Source: Lachnospiraceae bacterium (GTDB lineage Bacteria; Bacillota; Clostridia; Lachnospirales; Lachnospiraceae). Taken from it: DNA of 64,000 nt. How positions within the stretch are numbered: the first letter of the stretch is position 1; every line of letters begins with the position of its first letter. Location of the stretch: assembly GCA_017622845.1 (NCBI GenBank), contig JAGAQJ010000031.1, forward strand, positions 62,001-126,000. Direction: 5' to 3'. Below the pieces are notes generated by a model. The model made no database searches. It saw nothing but the letters and a program-made list of their open reading frames with translations, and was not told the origin of the DNA. A program made the position numbers and the translations under genes. This document shows, in pieces, positions 19,070 through 27,933 of the stretch.

Positions 19070-20185
19070 ATGTTTAGAAATTACAGGATAAGAGATTATG
19101 ATTTTAAACTGATATTTTTATTGACTGCAATCACGATTATTGGAATATTGTCAATTGGAAGCGCAAGAGCAGAGCTTCAAAGCAAGCAGATTCTTGGATT
19201 TATTATGGGATTTTTCATTATGATTGTGCTCTCGTTTTTTGATTATTCCTTCTTTCTTCGTTTTTATTGGGGGATTTATGCGCTTAATATTATCTTCCTT
19301 CTTATGGTTGTCTTTTTGGGCAAGGAGGTAAATAATGCAAAGCGCTGGCTGGAGCTTGGAGGAATCCAGTTCCAACCCTCAGAGATTGCTAAGATTATGC
19401 TTATTTTGTTTTACGCCCAATTTATTATGAAACATCATGAAAAATTGAATTCGCTAAAAAATATTGCAGCAATGATTATTCTGCTGCTGCCTCCATTATA
19501 TTTAATATATGAACAGCCGGATATGTCCACAAGTGTTGTAATTGTCGTAATCTTTTGCGTGGTTTGGTATGTTGGGGGGCTTAGCTACAAATTAATCCTT
19601 GGAACCCTTGCTGTCGCAGTTCCCATGACAGTGATACTTTTTATTATGATTCTGCAGCCGGATCAGACGATTATCAACAGTTACCAGCAGGAACGTATTC
19701 TTGCATGGCTGGAACCGGAAAAATATGCTCAGACAACGGCATATCAGCAGACAAATGCCATGATGGCAATCGGCTCCGGACAGTTGTGGGGAAAAGGGCT
19801 TAACAACAATATGATCAGCTCTGTAAAAAATGGTAACTTTATATCAGAACCTCAGACCGATTTTATTTTTACCATTGTAGGGGAAGAGCTTGGATTTGTA
19901 GGCGGCTGTACGGTTATCATTCTGTTGTTTCTTATAACACTGGAATGCTTAAATGTTGCGAGGAAAGCGAAAGATATTGCCGGAACCTGTATTGCAGCGG
20001 GAATGGCAGCGCTTGTAGGATTTCAGAGCTTTGTGAATATATCGGTTGCCACAGGAATTTTTCCGAACACGGGTGTGCCGCTGCCTTTTGTAAGCTCAGG
20101 TCTGACTTCACTGGTGAGCTTATATATTGGAATGGGATTTGTGCTAAATGTACGTTTGCAATGCGTTAGAAAGTATAATAATTAG
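19070..20185 (+). CDS. rodA: SEDS peptidoglycan glycosyltransferase RodA (FtsW/RodA/SpoVE family)
   Basis: Polymerises lipid II during elongation, paired with a class B PBP such as the one encoded upstream. 371 aa with about ten membrane helices. Family blocks include AKRWLELGGIQFQPSE (about 87-102), IGSGQLWGKG (about 237-246) and the catalytic-Asp segment SEPQTDFIFTIVGEE (about 261-275), ending with VPLPFVSSG. The ATG at 19070 has AAGGA at 5 bp; the in-frame ATG at 19052 has none. By position it is RodA rather than FtsW. Confidence 0.93.
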   Translation: MFRNYRIRDYDFKLIFLLTAITIIGILSIGSARAELQSKQILGFIMGFFIMIVLSFFDYSFFLRFYWGIYALNIIFLLMVVFLGKEVNNAKRWLELGGIQFQPSEIAKIMLILFYAQFIMKHHEKLNSLKNIAAMIILLLPPLYLIYEQPDMSTSVVIVVIFCVVWYVGGLSYKLILGTLAVAVPMTVILFIMILQPDQTIINSYQQERILAWLEPEKYAQTTAYQQTNAMMAIGSGQLWGKGLNNNMISSVKNGNFISEPQTDFIFTIVGEELGFVGGCTVIILLFLITLECLNVARKAKDIAGTCIAAGMAALVGFQSFVNISVATGIFPNTGVPLPFVSSGLTSLVSLYIGMGFVLNVRLQCVRKYNN

Positions 20186-20317
20186 ACATATTTCACAACC
20201 GGATAAACAATGACTAAAAAATTGCGCAAAAATTAATGATTTATGATATAGATTTTTATGTGCAAAGGGGTTAAAATAATACTAGATGAATAATGGACAA
20301 AGGAAGGTGCAGGTATC

Positions 20318-20713
20318 ATGAACATTGCGTTAATCGCTCATGACGGAAAGAAAAAATTAATGCAGAATTTTTGTATTGCATATAGAGGAATCTTGAGTAA
20401 GAATGAACTGTATGCAACAGGCACAACGGGAAGGCTGATTGAGGAGGTAACCAATCTCAATATTCATAAGTATTTGGCAGGACATTTGGGGGGAGAGCAG
20501 CAGATATGTGCGCAGATTGAGCATAACCAAATTGACCTTGTTATTTTTTTAAGGGATCCGTTAAATTCCAAATCCCATGAACCGGATGTAAATAATGCCG
20601 TAAAGCTTTGTGATATGCATAATATACCGCTTGCAACAAACCTTGCATCAGCAGAGCTTCTGATAAAGTCGCTTGACAGAGGAGATTTAGACTGGCGTGA
20701 AATGTATAAATAA
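20318..20713 (+). CDS. mgsA: Methylglyoxal synthase
   Basis: Converts dihydroxyacetone phosphate to methylglyoxal and phosphate, a bypass used when sugar phosphates accumulate. 131 aa with HDGKK near the N-terminus (residues 8-12), GTTGRL, the phosphate-binding GHLGGEQQI, LRDPL, and HEPDV with the C-terminal NIPLATN. The usual phenylalanine-tryptophan before DPL is replaced by LR. Placement behind minCDE-rodA is usual in Clostridia. The 132-bp leader is A/T rich; several weak -10-like words are present, none convincing. Confidence 0.95.
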   Translation: MNIALIAHDGKKKLMQNFCIAYRGILSKNELYATGTTGRLIEEVTNLNIHKYLAGHLGGEQQICAQIEHNQIDLVIFLRDPLNSKSHEPDVNNAVKLCDMHNIPLATNLASAELLIKSLDRGDLDWREMYK

Positions 20714-21683
20714 ATTAGGCAGAACCTTATGGACATCATTGCTTGCAGTCGTATTGACCGTGAATCTGACAGGCTGTGGCGCTAAGGAATATACCTTTGC
20801 ATATGACCGAAACAGAAACAATTCCAGTTTTTCTGTTGCATCACACACACAGGGTTATACGCTGGAACCATTTGCATCAGATTTATGTGTTGCGACAGGA
20901 GATATCTCAAAAGGAACAGATATAGACATGTCTCAGGCAACTGCAGCAGGTCTGTTTGATATTACTTCAAGGAATGTTATATATGCCAAGAATGTTCATG
21001 AGAAACTTAATCCTGCAAGTCTTACAAAGATACTCACTGCTTTGTGTGCGTTAAAATACAGCAATCCTGACGATGTGCTGACAGCTTCGGAAAATGTTTA
21101 CATAAGCGAATCGGGAGCCGTAAAGCTTGGCATTCAGGCAGGCGATACTATGACAATGGATCAGGCATTGTATGCATTGCTGTTAAAATCAGCAAATGAT
21201 GTGGCAATTATGATTGCAGAGCATGTAGGAGGAAGTGTCGAAGGATTTGCTGATATGATGAACGAGATGGCAAACAGCCTGGGAGCCACAAACAGTCATT
21301 TTGTAAATCCTAACGGACTGACGGATCCCAATCACTATACAACGGCATATGATTTGTATTTAATCTGCAATGAAGCTGTAAAATATGATAAATTTATAGA
21401 AATTATTCATACGCCGTCTTATACTTCTGTGTATCATGATCAAAACGGCAATGAAAAAAGTATCGATTTGTCAAATACAAATGCCTATATCAAAGGGGAA
21501 GCATTTGCGCCGGATAATGTGACTGTTATTGGTGGAAAAACCGGAACGACAAGTGCAGCAGGAAACTGCCTCCTTCTATATTCAAGGGATAATTCAGGCA
21601 ATCCATATATATCTATTATCCTGCAGTCCAGCGACCGGACAACGATGTATCAGGAAATGACTGCGCTGCTTGGAGAAATTTGA
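20697..21683 (+). CDS. D-alanyl-D-alanine carboxypeptidase lipoprotein (DacF/PBP5-like)
   Basis: Trims terminal D-Ala from peptidoglycan pentapeptides. GTG start at 20697, overlapping the end of mgsA by 17 bp, with AGGAGA about 11 bp upstream. No closer ATG preserves the export signal. The N-terminus is a lipoprotein signal with lipobox LTGC near residues 24-27, unusual for this family, which commonly relies on a C-terminal amphipathic anchor. Catalytic motifs are SLTK (S108), SAN (about 176) and KTGTT (about 280). 328 aa, with no C-terminal anchor domain seen. Confidence 0.9.
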   Translation: MKCINKLGRTLWTSLLAVVLTVNLTGCGAKEYTFAYDRNRNNSSFSVASHTQGYTLEPFASDLCVATGDISKGTDIDMSQATAAGLFDITSRNVIYAKNVHEKLNPASLTKILTALCALKYSNPDDVLTASENVYISESGAVKLGIQAGDTMTMDQALYALLLKSANDVAIMIAEHVGGSVEGFADMMNEMANSLGATNSHFVNPNGLTDPNHYTTAYDLYLICNEAVKYDKFIEIIHTPSYTSVYHDQNGNEKSIDLSNTNAYIKGEAFAPDNVTVIGGKTGTTSAAGNCLLLYSRDNSGNPYISIILQSSDRTTMYQEMTALLGEI

Positions 21684-21730
21684 ATAATAACAAATTTAAT
21701 AGTTTTCATAATAGAGATGATAAATTGGAG

Positions 21731-21759
21731 TTGTTTTTTTTTCAGTATTCAACTATAAT
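21731..21759 (+). promoter_or_regulatory. Strong sigma-A promoter
   Basis: TTGTTT (21731-21736), exactly 17 bp, TATAAT (21754-21759), about 50 bp before the next start codon. Confidence 0.7.
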
Positions 21760-21811
21760 TATATCAGTAAAGTATCATAAATTTATTTATGAATTATAGG
21801 AGGTATTGCTT

Positions 21812-22234
21812 ATGGTGCAGCTTATTGTTGGAAAAAAAGGTAAAGGAAAGACAAAGATTGTTTTGGATATGGTTAACAGAGAAATTTCTAACGCATCCGG
21901 AAACATTGTATATCTTGACAAGAGTAATGATCATATGTATGAGCTGAATAACAAAGTGCGGCTTATTAATGTAAGGGACTATGGAGTTGCCAATGCAGAC
22001 GAATTTGTAGGCTTTATTCGCGGCATCGTTTCTCAGGATCATGACCTTGAGCAGGTATATTTTGATGGCTTTCTGAAAATATCCTGTCTTGAAGGTACTG
22101 ACAGGATTGAAGAGATTATTAACAAGCTGGATTCAATAAGTAATACATATGGATTTAAGATGATAGCCAGTATTTCAATGGATGAGGCTGAATTGCCGGA
22201 ATCTTTGCAATCGAAAGTAATTGTTTCATTATAA
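21812..22234 (+). CDS. Small P-loop NTPase-like protein of unknown function
   Basis: 140 aa beginning VQLIVGKKGKGKTK; GKKGKGKT (residues 8-15) fits Walker A G-x4-GKT. A possible Walker B is LEQVYFDGFL (about 77-86), hydrophobic residues ending in Asp. Beyond that the family is not one I can name. It has no signal peptide or membrane helix, so it is probably cytoplasmic. It has its own consensus promoter, a good AGGAGG 8 bp before the ATG at 21812, and a terminator after it, so it is an independent single-gene unit between a cell-wall hydrolase and an HlyD-like gene. Function is open. Confidence 0.75.
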   Translation: MVQLIVGKKGKGKTKIVLDMVNREISNASGNIVYLDKSNDHMYELNNKVRLINVRDYGVANADEFVGFIRGIVSQDHDLEQVYFDGFLKISCLEGTDRIEEIINKLDSISNTYGFKMIASISMDEAELPESLQSKVIVSL

Positions 22235-22263
22235 TTTGGAAACATATATATTTGTTAACAAGG

Positions 22264-22292
22264 AAGCCTCGGAGGATATTTCCGGGGCTTTT
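22264..22292 (+). terminator. Rho-independent terminator after the P-loop gene
   Basis: AGCCTCGGA and TCCGGGGCT pair with one G-T wobble, followed by TTTTT. Confidence 0.75.
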
Positions 22293-22327
22293 TAGCAGGA
22301 ATATGATAAGGAAATGGAGAATTATCC

Positions 22328-23731
22328 ATGGCAGCTGAGAATAGGCAGGCACGCAGAAAACAACAAAATAAATCGGGGAAAACAATGAATCGGATTGAGC
22401 TTGCAATATTTGGGGCAATGACCATTTATATTTTTGTTGTTATCGTTATGTATTTAAAATCTGAACCTATAAAAGGATATGAGATTCAAATGGGCTCTTT
22501 GTCTGTATCAAAGACATACACCGGAATTGCGCTTCGTCAGGAGGAGCTGCTTACCTCACCATATACAGGATATATAAATTACTATGTAAGAGAAGGAGAG
22601 CGTGTTTCATCAAGAGATACAGTGTACTCTATTGATGAAAGCGGAAAATTGGATTCGCTTTTAAATTCAGGTGACATGGGTGAAAATACGTATTCGGACG
22701 AAGAACTATCCGAGCTTCGCTCCGAAGTAATCCAGTATGACAGAACTTTTGACAGCAAAGACTTTAAGAGTGTTTACGATTTTAAGTATGACTTAGAAGG
22801 CTCTGTAGTAAAGCTTGTGAACCTTAACATGTACGAAAGCATGGAGGCGTTGAATCAATCCAGCCTTGGCGGAATGGTATCCTTGTGCACTGCCGGAAAA
22901 TCGGGATATATTGTCTATAATACAGATGGATATGAAACACTGACTCCTGAGCAGATAACACAGGAGACTTTTGACCAGTCAAATTATGAAAAAAACAGAG
23001 TCAATAATAATGATCTAATAGAAAAAAATGCCACGATAGGAAAGCTGATAACAGACGAAAACTGGTCATTAATCATACCCATCGATGCAGACAGAACCGC
23101 TGAACTGGAAGAGGAAGAATACGTAAAAATCAAGTTCATCAAAACACAGGAGGTTTCCTGGGCACAGGTAGCAATTCTTCATCTTGCAGACGGTGATTAT
23201 GCACAGCTTAGCTTTAATAATTCCTGTGTTTCTTTTTGCACAGATCGTTTTGTTGACATTGAGCTTGTAGTTGATGATGAACAAGGATTAAAGGTTCCAA
23301 ACTCAGCCATCGTTGAGAAAGAATTTTTTATCATTCCGGCAGAATACATGTGTAAAGGCGGTGCAAACGGAAATTATGGTGTTTCTAAGGAGGCTTTTGA
23401 CGAAAATGGAAATGTAGTTTATGAGTTTGTAGAAACAACTGTCTACAATTCTGATGAAAATGAATTTTATGTTGATGACAGCAATCTGAGTGTTGGTGAT
23501 TATATCTGTAAACCCGATTCTACAGATAAAATGGCAGTCAGCCAATCAGGAACCTTAATTGGCGTATATAATATGAATAAAGGTTATGCAGATTTTAAAC
23601 AGATAACGGTCCTGGCAAAAAATGATGAGTATTCTATTGTAAGCTCTAATACCCAATACGGTCTGACTGTGTATGATAGGATTGTCTTGGATGCAGCAAG
23701 TGTGGATAATGATGATTTTATATATAATTAA
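22328..23731 (+). CDS. HlyD-like membrane-anchored protein
   Basis: 467 aa. A basic N-terminus, one membrane helix at about residues 24-41 and a long extracytoplasmic part with biotinyl/lipoyl-like strands (TGYINYYVREGERVSSRDTV, about 80-99) resemble membrane-fusion adaptor proteins. No transporter partner is adjacent. Instead it precedes ylmE and sepF, an arrangement I recall from other Clostridia, which hints at an envelope or division role (inference). GGAGA precedes the ATG at 22328. It is acidic and low in Cys. Confidence 0.7.
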   Translation: MAAENRQARRKQQNKSGKTMNRIELAIFGAMTIYIFVVIVMYLKSEPIKGYEIQMGSLSVSKTYTGIALRQEELLTSPYTGYINYYVREGERVSSRDTVYSIDESGKLDSLLNSGDMGENTYSDEELSELRSEVIQYDRTFDSKDFKSVYDFKYDLEGSVVKLVNLNMYESMEALNQSSLGGMVSLCTAGKSGYIVYNTDGYETLTPEQITQETFDQSNYEKNRVNNNDLIEKNATIGKLITDENWSLIIPIDADRTAELEEEEYVKIKFIKTQEVSWAQVAILHLADGDYAQLSFNNSCVSFCTDRFVDIELVVDDEQGLKVPNSAIVEKEFFIIPAEYMCKGGANGNYGVSKEAFDENGNVVYEFVETTVYNSDENEFYVDDSNLSVGDYICKPDSTDKMAVSQSGTLIGVYNMNKGYADFKQITVLAKNDEYSIVSSNTQYGLTVYDRIVLDAASVDNDDFIYN

Positions 23732-23836
23732 GCATTAGAAGGAGATAAACCGCTGCTAATCCTGCGGAAGAATCATTTTGTTTAATAATATATAATATAA
23801 AAACTTTAAAGGGAACATTCAATAGGAGGAGACATT

Positions 23837-24559
23837 ATGGAAGAAGTGTATATAAAGGAGAATATAAAGGCTGTTGAAGCTGTGATTGCAGCGGAGTGTG
23901 AAAAAGCCGGACGAGCTGTTGACGAAGTAACCCTGATTGCAGTCAGTAAGACCAAGCCTGTAGAAATGCTTCAAGAGGCATATGAATATGGCTGCCGGGA
24001 TTTCGGAGAGAATAAGGTTCAGGAGCTTATCGAAAAATATGAGGTTCTTCCTAAAGATATCAGATGGCATATGATTGGCCACTTGCAGCGGAATAAAGTA
24101 AAATATATTGTTGATAAAGTGTATCTGATTCATAGTGTTGATTCTTTCCGGCTTGCAGAAGAAATCAACAAAGAAGCTGAAAAAAAGAATGTATGTGTCA
24201 ATATTTTAATTGAAGTAAATGTGGCAAATGAAGATACCAAGTTTGGAACAACCTGTGAGGAAGTCAAACAGCTTGTCCGTGATATAGCAAAATTGCCAAA
24301 TATCCGCGTAAAAGGTTTGATGACAATTGCTCCTTTTGTGGCAGATGCCGAAGATAACAGGGAATATTTCCGAAAATTAAAAAAAATAGCGGTTGACATT
24401 ATGGAAGAAAACATTGATAATATAAGTATGGAAATTTTATCTATGGGTATGACAGGTGATTATCCTGTAGCAGTATCAGAAGGTGCTACATATGTCAGGG
24501 TAGGAACCGGTATCTTTGGAGTAAGGCAGTATCAAATGCCGAATGGAAAGGAAATATAA
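23837..24559 (+). CDS. ylmE: PLP homeostasis protein YlmE/YggS
   Basis: Alanine-racemase-fold PLP-binding protein that balances pyridoxal phosphate and amino-acid pools; no catalytic activity is established. 240 aa with the PLP lysine in LIAVSKTKP (about residues 34-42), FGENKVQE, WHMIGHLQRNK and a C-terminal SMGMTGDYPVAV. Strong AGGAGG before the ATG. It ends 1 bp before sepF; ylmE-sepF is a conserved division-associated pair in Firmicutes. Confidence 0.95.
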   Translation: MEEVYIKENIKAVEAVIAAECEKAGRAVDEVTLIAVSKTKPVEMLQEAYEYGCRDFGENKVQELIEKYEVLPKDIRWHMIGHLQRNKVKYIVDKVYLIHSVDSFRLAEEINKEAEKKNVCVNILIEVNVANEDTKFGTTCEEVKQLVRDIAKLPNIRVKGLMTIAPFVADAEDNREYFRKLKKIAVDIMEENIDNISMEILSMGMTGDYPVAVSEGATYVRVGTGIFGVRQYQMPNGKEI

Positions 24560-24560
24560 T

Positions 24561-25082
24561 ATGGGAGTAATGGACAAGTTTTTAGATGCATTGCATCTAA
24601 ACAATGAAGATGAAGGCTACGATGAAGACGATTTCTATGATGAGGGAGAAATCGTAGATAATACAGTAAGAAAACCAATGGCTGTTGTTCGTGATGAGGA
24701 TAATTATGATGAACCTGTTGAGAAAAATTCCAGAAAAGCATCACAGAAAGTTACACCGATCCGCTCAGTTAAGAAGGCACCCGGAAATGGCATGCAGGTA
24801 TGTGCAATTAGACCTGCAAGTGTTGAAGATGCAAGAGAAATTACAGAGACTCTTTTAGCAAATCGCACTGTTATATTAAACTTAGAAGGTCTTGATGTAG
24901 AAATTGCACAGAGAATTATTGATTTTGCATGCGGCTCTACATATGCTATCAATGGAAATCTTCAGAAAATCTCTAACTACATTTTTATAATCACACCTGC
25001 CTGCGTTGATATTTCAGGAGATTTTCAGGAAATTTTCTCAGGAACATTTGATGTTCCGCCAATCTCTCATAATGCAGTGTAA
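24561..25082 (+). CDS. sepF: Cell division protein SepF
   Basis: Membrane-associated FtsZ-binding protein acting with or instead of FtsA at the septum. 173 aa: a short N-terminal amphipathic helix (VMDKFLDALHL) for membrane binding, an acidic and then basic linker (about 18-75), and the globular SepF domain with VEDAREITETLLANRTVILNL split by its usual turn (about 95-115) and FACGSTYAINGNLQKI. The start is the ATG at 24561 with AAAGGA upstream; an ATG at 24570 is also possible. Confidence 0.95.
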   Translation: MGVMDKFLDALHLNNEDEGYDEDDFYDEGEIVDNTVRKPMAVVRDEDNYDEPVEKNSRKASQKVTPIRSVKKAPGNGMQVCAIRPASVEDAREITETLLANRTVILNLEGLDVEIAQRIIDFACGSTYAINGNLQKISNYIFIITPACVDISGDFQEIFSGTFDVPPISHNAV

Positions 25083-25106
25083 TTTTGCTTGGGATAAAAT
25101 AGTATG

Positions 25107-25141
25107 GGCTTCCCACTTTGATTTAAGGTGGGAAGTTTTTG
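25107..25141 (+). terminator. Rho-independent terminator after sepF
   Basis: CTTCCCAC (25109-25116) and GTGGGAAG (25128-25135), followed by six T residues. Confidence 0.8.
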
Positions 25142-25191
25142 CTTTGCAAACTATATATAACATATAAGAAATTGTATTAAAGGAGGATTAT

Positions 25192-26301
25192 ATGTCACAA
25201 CGATTAACAATCAACCAAAACGGCAGGCCTATTTATGATATTGTATATGAACAGGATTTTGGCAGGCTTGCTGAGGAATTAGAGCAGTTTGAAATTAGCA
25301 TGAAAAAGCTGTGTATTGTTACCGATTCGAGAGTAAAGGGTTTTTATGCGGACGAAGTATGTGAGCTGCTCAGGGATAAGTGCAAGAAAATTGTAGTATT
25401 TGATTTTCCGGATGGTGAAAAAAGCAAAAACCTTGATACAGTTCAGAATATCTATAAATTTCTGATAGAAAATAAATTTGAGCGTAAGGATATGTTGCTG
25501 GCTTTAGGCGGAGGTGTTGTAGGCGATACAACCGGTTTTGCAGCAGCCACCTATCTTCGCGGTATTGATTTTGTACAGATTCCCACAACACTTTTGGCAC
25601 AGGTTGACAGCAGTGTAGGCGGAAAAACCGGTGTTGATTTTGACCAGTACAAGAATATGGTCGGAGCATTTTATATGCCCAAGCTTGTCTACATGAATCT
25701 TTCAACGCTGAAAACTCTTGATGACAGACAGTATTATTCGGGTATGGCAGAGGTTATGAAGTACGGGCTTATTAAAAATGCAAAATTTTATGAGTGGATT
25801 ATCGACAATATGTATGAAATTCATGGGAGAGACCTTGAGACATTAGAAGAGATGGTTCTCAAGAGCTGTACCTACAAAAAGCTTGTTGTTGAGAAGGACC
25901 CTACTGAAAAGGGCGAACGGGCAATTCTGAACTTCGGACACACCATCGGTCATGCGATTGAAAAAGCAAAAAACTTTGAACTGATGCACGGAGAATGTGT
26001 TGCACTTGGAAGTGTTGCGGCAGCATATATTTCATGGAAAAGAGATTTGATTTCGAAAGATGAATATTATGAAATCAGGGATATGTTTGTGCCGTTTAAT
26101 CTGCCGATCTCAATAGAAAATATTAATCCGGAAGAAATCTATGCACTGACTGCTTCTGATAAAAAAATGGAGAGCGGTCATATTAAGTTTATCCTTCTGA
26201 AAAAAGTTGGAAAAGCTATGATTGACACAACTGTCACAAAGGAAGAAATTATAGCCGGAATTAATGAAATCTATTTCACAGACGAGGATTGGGATGAATA
26301 G
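25192..26301 (+). CDS. aroB: 3-dehydroquinate synthase
   Basis: Second step of the shikimate pathway; cyclises DAHP to 3-dehydroquinate using NAD and a metal ion. 369 aa with the nucleotide-binding DGEKSKN and LALGGGVVGDTTGFAAATY (about 104-122), PTTLLAQVDSSVGGKTGVD (about 130-148), and metal-ligand blocks LNFGHTIGHAIE and MHGECVALG. AAAGGAGG precedes the ATG. The 3' end overlaps lspA by 8 bp. Other shikimate genes are not adjacent. Confidence 0.97.
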   Translation: MSQRLTINQNGRPIYDIVYEQDFGRLAEELEQFEISMKKLCIVTDSRVKGFYADEVCELLRDKCKKIVVFDFPDGEKSKNLDTVQNIYKFLIENKFERKDMLLALGGGVVGDTTGFAAATYLRGIDFVQIPTTLLAQVDSSVGGKTGVDFDQYKNMVGAFYMPKLVYMNLSTLKTLDDRQYYSGMAEVMKYGLIKNAKFYEWIIDNMYEIHGRDLETLEEMVLKSCTYKKLVVEKDPTEKGERAILNFGHTIGHAIEKAKNFELMHGECVALGSVAAAYISWKRDLISKDEYYEIRDMFVPFNLPISIENINPEEIYALTASDKKMESGHIKFILLKKVGKAMIDTTVTKEEIIAGINEIYFTDEDWDE

Positions 26302-26821
26302 GAAGAAAAAGAGATTGTTGTTGTCAGACATTATATTGATGTTCTTATTAATTGCTGTGGATCAAATCACCAAGTATGCTGCAGTCATTAAGTTAAAGGG
26401 TAATCAACCATGGGTGCTGCTTGAGGGTGTTTTTGAATTTCATTATCTTGAGAATCGTGGTGCTGCATTTGGCATGCTGCAGGATCAGAAATTCTTTTTT
26501 ATATTGATTGCCGCAGTTATATTGCTGGTCATTATTTATGTCCTAATAAAAACACCTTATCAGAAAATGTATATTAAGCTCCATGTTTCGCTTGTTTTTA
26601 TAGCAAGCGGTGCAATTGGCAACCTGATCGACAGAATACGTTTTGATTATGTTGTTGACTTTTTGTATTTCAGTCTGATTAATTTCCCTATTTTTAATAT
26701 AGCGGATATCTATGTAACCTTGTCGGCTGTTTTTCTGGTTATTTTGTTGCTATTTGTTTACAAAGAATCTGACTTGGAATTTTTGTCGTTTCGCGCAAAA
26801 AAATCTCGCGATATAAAATAA
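26294..26821 (+). CDS. lspA: Lipoprotein signal peptidase
   Basis: Aspartyl protease that removes the signal peptide of diacylglyceryl-modified prolipoproteins, such as the carboxypeptidase upstream. 175 aa with four membrane helices, the NRGAAFG block (about residues 54-60), GNLIDRI and the catalytic-Asp regions VVDFLYF and FNIADIYV (about 118-140). The start is the ATG at 26294 inside the aroB stop region, giving the typical basic N-terminus. Translational coupling with aroB is likely; rluD follows after 11 bp, as in many Firmicutes. Confidence 0.95.
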   Translation: MNRKKKRLLLSDIILMFLLIAVDQITKYAAVIKLKGNQPWVLLEGVFEFHYLENRGAAFGMLQDQKFFFILIAAVILLVIIYVLIKTPYQKMYIKLHVSLVFIASGAIGNLIDRIRFDYVVDFLYFSLINFPIFNIADIYVTLSAVFLVILLLFVYKESDLEFLSFRAKKSRDIK

Positions 26822-26832
26822 TTGGTGCATAT

Positions 26833-27756
26833 ATGAAGGAAATAGTTTTTGAGATTTCTTCCGAAATGGAAGATGAGCGTATTGATAAGTGTATCAGCAA
26901 TTATATGGAAAACTTGTCAAGAAGCTATATTCAAAAAATGATGAAAGAGGGAAATGTATCTGTAAATGATGCTGCGGTCAAAGCCAATTACAGGGTAAAG
27001 GCAGATGATAAGGTCAGGTTTATTGTGCCCGATTCTGTAGAGCCGGATATACCGGCGCAGGATATACCGCTTGATATCTTGTATGAAGATATGGATTTTT
27101 TGATTGTAAATAAACCCAAAAATATGGTTGTACACCCGGCTCCGGGACATTATGAAGGAACGCTCGTCAATGCAGTTATGTATCATTGTAAGGGAGAACT
27201 TTCCGGAATTAACGGTGTGATGCGTCCGGGAATCGTTCACAGAATTGACAAGGATACGACAGGTTCCATCATCATATGTAAAAATGATGAGGCGCACAAT
27301 GCAATAGCAGCGCTTTTAAAAACACATGAGATTACCAGAAAATACAGAGCTCTTGTTTTTGGGAACATAAAGGAAAATGAAGGAACGATAGATGCACCGA
27401 TTGGGCGTCACCCTAATGACCGTAAGAAAATGGCAGTCAACGAAAAACATGGAAAGCACGCCGTGACACATTACAAAGTATTGGAACGGTTTGAAAAATA
27501 TACCTATATTGAGTGTCAGTTAGAGACAGGAAGGACGCATCAGATTCGGGTGCATATGGCCAGTATTGGTTATCCGCTATTGGGAGATACAACATATACA
27601 AATCGTAAGTCTCCATTTCATTTAGAGGGGCAGGCTTTGCATGCTATGACAATTGGTTTTGTCCATCCGGGAAAGGGGAAGTATATGGAATTCGAGGCCC
27701 CATTACCGGAATATTTTGAGAGGCTTTTGACAACTCTTAGAAGTGGAAATTACTAA
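26833..27756 (+). CDS. rluD: 23S rRNA/large-subunit pseudouridine synthase, RluD subfamily
   Basis: Isomerises uridine in 23S rRNA. 307 aa with an N-terminal S4 RNA-binding domain (about 14-75), catalytic motif HRIDKDTTG (Asp at about 139) and the LETGRTHQIRVHM block. The ribosome-binding site is weak and translation may be coupled to lspA. A second RluA-family enzyme (48268-49281) and an RsuA-family enzyme (52842-53558) are also in the window, so the exact target uridine is inferred only from subfamily resemblance. Confidence 0.93.
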   Translation: MKEIVFEISSEMEDERIDKCISNYMENLSRSYIQKMMKEGNVSVNDAAVKANYRVKADDKVRFIVPDSVEPDIPAQDIPLDILYEDMDFLIVNKPKNMVVHPAPGHYEGTLVNAVMYHCKGELSGINGVMRPGIVHRIDKDTTGSIIICKNDEAHNAIAALLKTHEITRKYRALVFGNIKENEGTIDAPIGRHPNDRKKMAVNEKHGKHAVTHYKVLERFEKYTYIECQLETGRTHQIRVHMASIGYPLLGDTTYTNRKSPFHLEGQALHAMTIGFVHPGKGKYMEFEAPLPEYFERLLTTLRSGNY

Positions 27757-27850
27757 AGCAGCCTTTTATGCATTTCTATCCGGACGAAAACGGCAGGTAG
27801 TATCTATCCGGCTGCCATTGGTTCCGATAAGTTCTTTTTGTCAGAAATGA

Positions 27851-27879
27851 TTGATATTTTGTTTCATACAAGGTATAAT
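27851..27879 (+). promoter_or_regulatory. Near-consensus sigma-A promoter
   Basis: TTGATA (27851-27856), 17 bp, TATAAT (27874-27879), 55 bp before the cytidylate-kinase-like gene. Confidence 0.75.
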
Positions 27880-27933
27880 GTTTATAAATAAGAACTGCAA
27901 ATCCTAATTTTCTCATAGAAAGGGTGGGGTAGA

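Noticed and set aside
27781-27820. Two CTATCCGG words and GGCAG/CTGCC after rluD as a terminator
   Set aside because: The stem is short with a long loop and there is no T-tract; a duplicated 8-mer alone is not enough.
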